A DNA stretch of 64,000 nt from Posidonia oceanica (taxonomy: Eukaryota; Streptophyta; Magnoliopsida; Alismatales; Posidoniaceae): assembly GCA_037176725.1 (NCBI GenBank), contig JAZBRS010000039.1, positions 21,488,001-21,552,000 on the forward strand. The letters run 5' to 3'. The stretch's first letter is position 1; the number at the start of each line of letters is the position of its first letter. Made by a program: the position numbers and the translations under genes. A model generated the notes under the pieces. That model saw only the letters and a list, made by a program, of their open reading frames with translations, did no database searches and was not told the origin of the DNA. Shown here piece by piece: positions 58,101 to 64,000 of this stretch.

Positions 58101-58136
58101 CTGCCGATTCAGCCTTGTCGAAATGGGGTGTCAACA
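52141..58136 (-). repeat. Element A 5' LTR (5,996 bp)
   Basis: Near-identical to 39138-45147, with a 13-bp deletion near 53210 and a 1-bp deletion near 56778. This LTR should drive transcription of A on the minus strand. The GC-rich block at about 55140-55700 downstream of an AT-rich stretch would be a candidate promoter-to-leader boundary, which is inference only. Confidence 0.96.
52253..52265 (-). other. PBS-like motif inside the LTR
   Basis: The minus strand reads GGTGGCGACTCTG, which includes 11 nt identical to the first 11 of the true PBS, about 112 bp inside the LTR edge. Equivalent sites are at 39250-39262, 30496-30508, 61968-61980, 14828-14840, 15002-15014, 59194-59206 and, decayed, 14187-14199. 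Confidence 0.85.
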
Positions 58137-58141
58137 GATGT

Positions 58142-59022
58142 ATGATATGAATGCAGATGTATGCTTTCTAGCATGCTCTCCCTCACCAATCTAGGGTGTC
58201 CTAGTAGGAAGTCTACTTCAGACGCTCAAGGGTGTATGGGTCGCCGACTCAAGCTTGAAAAAAGCAGGTCCCACGTCTTAAACCCGGCCCAAAGCTCAGG
58301 TGGTGACGTAGTGGTGCGTCGGTGGCCTTGACCCTGCCAGAAGCATGGGTGGTACCCTTTACTAACACCGACGCGACCTCCTGACAAGGGGGGACAGACC
58401 GATCTACTTACACCACGCCAAAGCGTCAGGGGCAAGAGACTGGGACTATCCATCTCAGACTATAGGTGGACTCAGATGAGAAGAATGCATGCCCTATATG
58501 ATGCTTTATGCAAATGCTTCACATTTTATCTTGCATATTTTATTAACTCAAGGGGATGTAGGTGTGTTGCAGTCTCTAGTTGCTCCTAGAGGTTCTTTTT
58601 ACTTACTGTTTTTAGTTAGCCATGGGGGAAGCAATCAATATCTAATTGTCCTTAGGCTTAATGCAAAAGGAGAAGAAAATCACCCAATCATGGCAAGCAG
58701 ACAGCACACATCATTGCAAAAGGCATGGGCAGGGCATGTGTATGTGTGTGTGAGCATGATAGTGAAGGGAAAACACTTATCATAGCAAAAGGTAGGTATG
58801 CATAGCATGTGCAGGTGCAATGGCATTGCATTGGTGTAAAAGGAAGCATTCATCATTCAAAAGGCATGCATGGTATGCCAAGCAAGTATTTAGACATGTG
58901 ATGCAGGTAAATAAAGCAGCGCAAGCAATCATGGCATAAAGCAGGTAAATAAACAAGCAAGCAAGGCAAGCAAAACACATGTGCAAGTGGCGAGAAGGCC
59001 AAGACGAAAGCCAGAGTACTGC
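58142..59022 (-). other. Element B leader, upper part
   Basis: This joins 39137 across the A insertion. The conserved leader block lies at about 58160-58520, followed by AAAAGGCATG / GGCATGTGC-type repeats to 58870. No coding frame is supported. Confidence 0.75.
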
Positions 59023-59040
59023 TCCCCAGCGGAGCCACCA
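59023..59040 (-). other. Element B primer-binding site
   Basis: The minus strand reads TGGTGGCTCCGCTGGGGA, one base from the LTR. It has three mismatches to the PBS of A, two of which are consistent with decay. Confidence 0.8.
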
Positions 59041-59041
59041 C

Positions 59042-61701
59042 TATAGTAATCCTGAATTCTGATCGTCCATGCACGATACCAAAGCTCACGTGCACCGATC
59101 AAAATAGGCTCACTATATGTGGCAAGATCCGAGGGAAGAAACTCGACTCAGAAACGCTGGCAAAAAGAAAAGAAAAGAAATGATAAGACAAATCGGAGTC
59201 GCCACCAGGTCTATTGAATTGGAAGACAGGGAAAACCAAGGCTAAAGCATGAAAAGACATGCAAAACCAGATGCAAAGAGGGGGCAAAGGGATGCAATGC
59301 TAAGCTATGCTATGCTATGCTATGACGCATGCCTAGGATAAAGGAAAGGTCGATGCGAGCCAAGAGAAAGGGCAAGGACTCTTGTTACGCACATGGAAGG
59401 TGTTAGGCACCCCCGATACGTCCGAGAATCGGTCTTTCTTAGGCAATCTCGCGCTAATGCAGGGAAATGCTAGCCTAATGCCTAAATGCAATGAATGTCT
59501 ACCTGCTATGCATGGGAAATAAACGTGCTATCTATGTGCTCAGCCGCGCTGCTAGTGTTCCGAACTGGGCGGACCCTGGTTCGTGTGAACTCCTAGGTAG
59601 TAAGCATCATAGCCCTAATGTAGCTGTAGGCGATAAAACAAAACTTCGGGGAAAATTAGGCAATGCAAGCGACATGCAAGAGATAAACCAAAGTGGGCAC
59701 GGAAAATGGTGCGAAAGCACGGAAAACAATGCAAGGCGTGGAAAATGAGGCGAAAGCGGGGTGCAAACCAAAACCAGGGTTGGGCAGCATGCATGCGAGT
59801 AGCAGTAGGTATTAGAAGTAATAAAACGTGGAAAACGGCAAATGAAATCAAGATCAGCGTTTTAAAACCAAGTCAAGCCAACAGCAAGCATTGAATGCTG
59901 GCAACAGCAGCGTCCAACGTTGGACGCTGCCACTGCTGGCGTCCAACACCTGCTGGAGGCTGACAGCATGTAGGTTTTGAAAAAAAGATGCATTCTAGCT
60001 ATATGGATGCAGTACAGATGCAGAAATACAGCTAGATGGGTGCATGGCATGCAAGACTAACCTGACAGAGGATCAGAAGAGGAATGAGGGCAAGGGACAA
60101 GCTAGGATCAAGGATCAAAGCTAGCAGGTTGTTGGACGCCCATGGGCATGGTGTCCAACATTAGACGCCAGAGAGACAGGCGTCCAACACAGGCCAGAGA
60201 GAAACAAAAGACAAATAAAGAATGGGAACATGCATTAGGGTTACTGGAGATAAGCACAGACAGAGCATACAAGCATGGGAAGCATAAGAAACCAAAAAAC
60301 ATTACCTGTAGCATGTGCCAGGCCAGAGGCACAACCAAGATGTTGGACGCGAGCTGTGCCAGTGTCCAATGTTGGACGCCTAGACCAGCAGCATACAACG
60401 CCATGGGAGGCACAAACACAAGAGCTAGCATGGAAAAATAGCATAAGATCTAAGGAAGCCATGGAATAATTGCAAAGAAAGCTAAGCATGCATGGTAAAC
60501 GCAGAAGTCATGTAAACAAGCAAGATCAGAGCATTATGCAAGCTAAAAATGAAACAGAGGAGCAGGGCCGTTAGACGCTGGAGACAGCAACGTCCAACGT
60601 TGGACGCTGAAGCCTCTAGCATCTAATGGCTGCAGCATGCAAACCCACCTATGCTAAGGGGGAGCTCAGCTCTAAACCCCACCTATGTGCATGCAAGCTA
60701 CCAAAGACATGCCAGAGCAAATATAAACATTCATAGCAAGCATGCAAATCAAGGAAGGCAAGAAAGGAAGAACATGCAAGGGAATAAAGGATAAAAAGAC
60801 TAAAAGAAATAACATGCAAGTTAAGAGGAGGCTAACAATCCTAAGCATGGTTGCCATAGAGGCCAGGCATCACTAAGCGTACACAGATCATGCATAGACA
60901 TCAAAAATAGGCATGGTACAAGCATGGCAGCAAGATAAGATCAACAGGCATCTCTCGCAAGTGTGGTCACTGCTGGCAAGGTGGGAAGGAGGGTGTTTTG
61001 TTGCTATGGTGCATGGGTTCAAGTGCATAGCAGCGGCTTTGGAGGAGAATTGCAGGCGTTTGCAGGTGGTGCCAGGGCTTTTGAGTGTGTGGGGTGCTCG
61101 AGGAATGTCAGGAGTGTGGCAGGGGCTTGTCAGATGGCCAGCGAGGTTGCAGCGGTGGCTGACACGGGCGACCGAAGACTATGAGGGCGAAGAGAGTGGA
61201 ATTCGGGCTGAGATGGAAATGATGGGTTGCAAGGGTAGTAACTCATCCTTGGAAGGTAGTGGATGACCTGGAGGGCAAGAGGGGACAGGTAGTAAGTGTG
61301 GGGGGGTGGTGGATTAGACGAGAGGTGAGCTGGAGGGGGCGGAACAGCCGCTGCTGCAAACGAGGCGTTGGACGCTAGAGCAGGAGGCGTCCAACATTGG
61401 ACGCTAGCACAGGGCGCGTCCAACTTTGGACGCTAGCATAGGGCACGTCCAACGTTGGACGCTGCCTATTCTAGCGTATAACACACTCAATTGGCAAAAG
61501 CTATAAATGGACTTGGGCTTGGGCTAAAAAGGTTTAAAAAGATGTACAAAGGGCTTGGGGTTAAGGCTTGGGGTTTAGGTGAGGTTTAGGCAAGGTTTTG
61601 GGGTAGAAATGGGTTAAAAAAAGGGAGTGCCATTCCAGAGTCCACACGAGCCTGCGAGAGAAAACAACCGACTTCCTGGCTGTCAGAATGGGGTGTCTAC
61701 A
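59042..61701 (-). repeat. Element B 5' LTR (2,660 bp, internally deleted)
   Basis: Plus-strand termini are TATAGTAATCC (TG mutated to TA) and GGGGTGTCTACA. The 741 bp corresponding to 16765-17505 are missing, with the junction at about 60953. Otherwise it is collinear with 14850-18246. Confidence 0.92.
59890..61484. repeat. Dispersed 29-bp hairpin units in the 5' LTR of B
   Basis: Pairs lie at about 59890-59947, 60131-60188, 60342-60399 and 60570-60627, and a run of four at 61367-61484. The two clusters present in the other LTR at 16765 and 17004 were removed with the 741-bp deletion. Confidence 0.9.
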
Positions 61702-61853
61702 CTATTAAATTGAGAGACAAGGAAAATCGGAGAAATGCATGGAAAACATGCAAAAGATGCAAATGCTATGCAATGATGTAACTCGTGCCTAAGATGAGGG
61801 CATAATGATCATTACGGGCCAAGAGAAAAGGCAAGGACTCCTATTACGCACGG
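61702..61853 (-). mobile_element. Element E LTR, continuation
   Basis: It begins with the second CTATT of the B target duplication and continues the LTR from 14849 with the usual GACAAGGAAAA and GGCAAGGACTCCT landmarks. It is interrupted by F at 61854, just before the expected GGGAAGGTGTTAGG. Confidence 0.8.
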
Positions 61854-64000
61854 TGTAGCGATCCTGATCGGAATCAGGCTCGCTGATTTAGCGGCGATTG
61901 GATCCGTGGAAGAGGCTCGACTCGAAAACACTTGAAATCGAGGAGAAAAAAGGAAGATAAGACAAATCAGAGTCGCCACCATGTCTATTAACGGGAGACA
62001 AGGAAAATCGGGGGAAATGCATGAATTAACACGCAAAACCAAGCAAGAAATGCAAAGCAAAGCAATGCAAAGGAAACAAATGCAAATACATGCAAATGAG
62101 ATGACTCTAGCCTAGGATAAGGGCAGTACGGTCATTGCGGGCCAGAAGACAGGGCAAGGACTCCTGTTACGTGCGGGGAAGGTGTTAGGCACCCCCGACA
62201 CGCCCGAGAATCGGTCTTTCTAGGCTTACGCTTGCATACGCAGGAAAATGCAGGATTGAATGCCTATGTGCCTATAAATGCCTAGATGAATGCTCAAGGT
62301 GTGCTCTAAGTGGGAAGAAACAAAGCAAGGAAGTAAACGTGCTCTCTAAGTGCTCAGCTACGCTGTCCGTGTTCCGAACTAGGCGAAACCTAGCTCGTGA
62401 GAACTCCAGACAGTAAGCATCACAGCCCTATATGCAAATGCAGGCGAAAAAGCGAAACAGGGAGAAAACCATGCAATGCAATCGACATGCAAGGGAAAAC
62501 AGCATAAAACACGCAAAACTAGACGAGAAAAGAGCAAGGCACGTAGAACGGAGCAAAAGAACAAAACCGACACGCAAAACGAGCAAGAAAGCAAGGCAAC
62601 ACGTAAAACGAGACAAGGAAGCAAAGAGGCACGCAAAACGGTGCAGAAGCGAGAGCGGCACGCAACACAAGCGAGAAAGCGAGGCAGCACGCAAAACAAG
62701 GCAGGAAAACAGAGGGGCACGCAAAACGGTGCGAAAACGAGAGCGGGCACGCGAAACGGTGCCAAAACAGCGAAGCAAAAAACCTCGGAAAAGCCATGCG
62801 AATGCAAGAATGCAAGGAAAAGATCAGAAGAGGCCAAAGGGGAGGCAAAACAACATGTGTGTAAGAACAGACGTCGTTTAGGACCACTCAGAGTAGGTGT
62901 GAAGACCTATGGAGGGGAGGGTGAGCAAACGGAGGGATTACCACCTCTTTGCGACTGTTTCCCGCTAAACCGTTCCACGGTGTGTCTCGCACGCTGCCCA
63001 AAGCTCGCGATGCGATCGGATCGTGGAAAAGGGGGAAGAAAGTCACATTAAGTGGCAAATCCAGGGTAAACACAACGCAAAACACTCAGGAATACGCGAA
63101 ACGGGGATTGGAATTTACGAGCAGAAAGGGGAGGCCCTATTCTACATGCTCAAAGAGACAGAAAGCGAAAACAAGGAAAACTGTGCAGATGGCATGCAAA
63201 TGCAATGCAGGGGTTCAGGAGGACATACCTGGAGATCCGGGAGCCTGATCTGAAATCTATCTGGTCCATGCTGAAGAGCGCTTTGCTGCGGTCGCCTGGG
63301 CAGCTTGCTTGAGAAGATCCAACGGCCGGATCGGAAGATATCGCAGCTTCAAGGCAGAAAGGCCAGAACAGGGGAGAAGAGCAGATCTAGGTGTTCAGGA
63401 GGTCCTAGGGGTGTGCAAAAAGTTCTCCCAAGTGAAGGGGAGCTAAAAGTGCTTAGTGTGTGCGGAAGGATGCTAAAATGCAAGACTAGGTGGATGCAGA
63501 ATGCATGCAAAAGCAGGAAAAAACGAGGGGAAAAGAACTTGGAAAAAGACAGGAGTTAAAAAGCATTTTGAAAAAGAAAGGGGCTAAAATGCAAATTTTC
63601 ACAGAAAACAGGGGTCCACAGGAAAGGATTTTGAAAATAGGGGAGGACAGGGGTCCATTTTGCAAAAAAAACTAGGCTCAGAAAGCTATTTTGAAAAGAG
63701 GGTATGCTTTGAAAGAGGTTTTGAAAGCAGAAAGGGATCAGAAAGCAATTTTAAGAAAACTGGGGTCTAAGATGCAAATTTTCCAGAAAACAAGGTTCTG
63801 GGGAGTCTGGGAATACTAGTGGAGGGTCTATATGCAATTTGGTAAGCATAGGAGCTAGGATGCAACCTAGGGACAAAATGGTCTTTTCACATGATTTTTT
63901 AAAAGATGCAAGGACCTATGTGTGATTTTGAAATTATGCAGGGGCAAAAATGCAATTTAATATGGAAAACATGCTCTGAAATCACTGACCATGGACTGAT
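61854..64000 (-). mobile_element. Element F: LTR of the 6-kb family, partial
   Basis: It starts TGTAGCGATCCTG and follows the LTR of A in order: PBS-like motif (61968-61980), TTAGGCACCC block (about 62150-62222), GGCACGC-type repeats (about 62520-62770), conserved block (about 62870-63040) and AATGCAATTTT repeats at the end. The window ends inside it, so it may be a full element or a solo LTR. Confidence 0.9.

Larger units (their letters stand above)
39138..58136 (-). mobile_element. Element A: young, complete gag-only LTR retrotransposon, 18,999 bp
   Basis: LTRs 39138-45147 and 52141-58136 are nearly identical. The target duplication is GATGT (39133-39137 and 58137-58141). The PPT adjoins the left LTR and the PBS the right one. 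The internal 6,993 bp encode only gag; no protease, RT, RNase H or integrase motif is visible on either strand. The 14-bp difference in LTR length is fully explained by one 13-bp deletion and one 1-bp deletion in the right copy. About 45 substitutions over 6 kb (my eye count) mean under 1 % divergence. It is inserted in the leader of B, and the leader continues from 39137 to 58142. Confidence 0.96.
14850..61701 (-). mobile_element. Element B: Tat/Ogre-like retrotransposon with pol, about 21.8 kb without its insertions
   Basis: The LTRs are 14850-18246 and 59042-61701. The target duplication is CTATT (14845-14849 and 61702-61706). The PPT is at 18247-18262 and the PBS at 59023-59040. From right to left it encodes gag, protease, RT, RNase H, a second RNase H, integrase and an extra ORF. 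The second RNase H between RNase H and integrase is the hallmark of the Tat lineage of Ty3/gypsy. S (30376-36436) and A (39138-58136) are later insertions with their own target duplications. All coding parts are broken, so B is no longer autonomous. Confidence 0.93.

Overview
The window is plant repetitive DNA: a nest of large Ty3/gypsy LTR retrotransposons and, as far as I can see, no host gene, tRNA, rRNA, CRISPR array or bacterial feature. The organism is most likely a seed plant with a large genome. The evidence is Tat/Ogre-type architecture: LTRs of 3-6 kb, an 18-nt primer-binding site TGGCGACTCTGCTGGGGA, polypurine tracts with the core GGAGGGGCATC, a second RNase H domain between RNase H and integrase, and many CAG-to-TAG decays. 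I cannot name the species.

Every element lies on the minus strand, so each element's 5' end is at its right. The layers are as follows. C is the oldest; it enters from the left edge and its right LTR starts at 14033. D (1543-11032, 9.5 kb, target duplication CCATT/GCATT) sits in the gag gene of C. E (LTR start at 14677, continuing past the window) sits in the LTR of C. B (14850-61701, target duplication CTATT) sits in the LTR of E. S (30376-36436, a 6.06-kb solo LTR, target duplication CCTGC) sits in the gag-pro region of B. A (39138-58136, 19.0 kb with two 6.0-kb LTRs, target duplication GATGT) sits in the leader of B. F (LTR start at 61854, running off the right edge) sits in the same LTR of E, 152 bp beyond B. 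Removing A and S leaves B at about 21.8 kb.

B is the only element here with pol. In transcription order it has LTR, PBS, leader, gag, protease, an A/Q-rich linker, RT, RNase H, a second RNase H, integrase, an extra plant-mobile-domain-like ORF, a hairpin-rich tandem array, PPT and LTR. Its pol is one long frame broken by about ten in-frame stops. A and D are gag-only elements. A is very young (its LTRs differ by about 45 substitutions and two small deletions over 6 kb), so it was probably moved by an enzyme supplied in trans. A, B and C share a leader block of about 360 bp, and A and B share PPT-proximal structures, which would fit such trans-mobilisation.

The most unusual content is non-coding. 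The LTRs of B carry 29-bp hairpin units built on GTTGGACGC/GCGTCCAAC, in back-to-back pairs. A and B each carry an inverted copy of the LTR terminus just inside the PPT, with apparent covariation. All Tat-type LTRs here contain a second PBS-like motif 112-154 bp from the LTR edge. D carries its own family of GTCGCC/GGCGAC hairpins. Several tandem arrays (30, 48-49, 144 and 181 bp) make long but spurious open frames.
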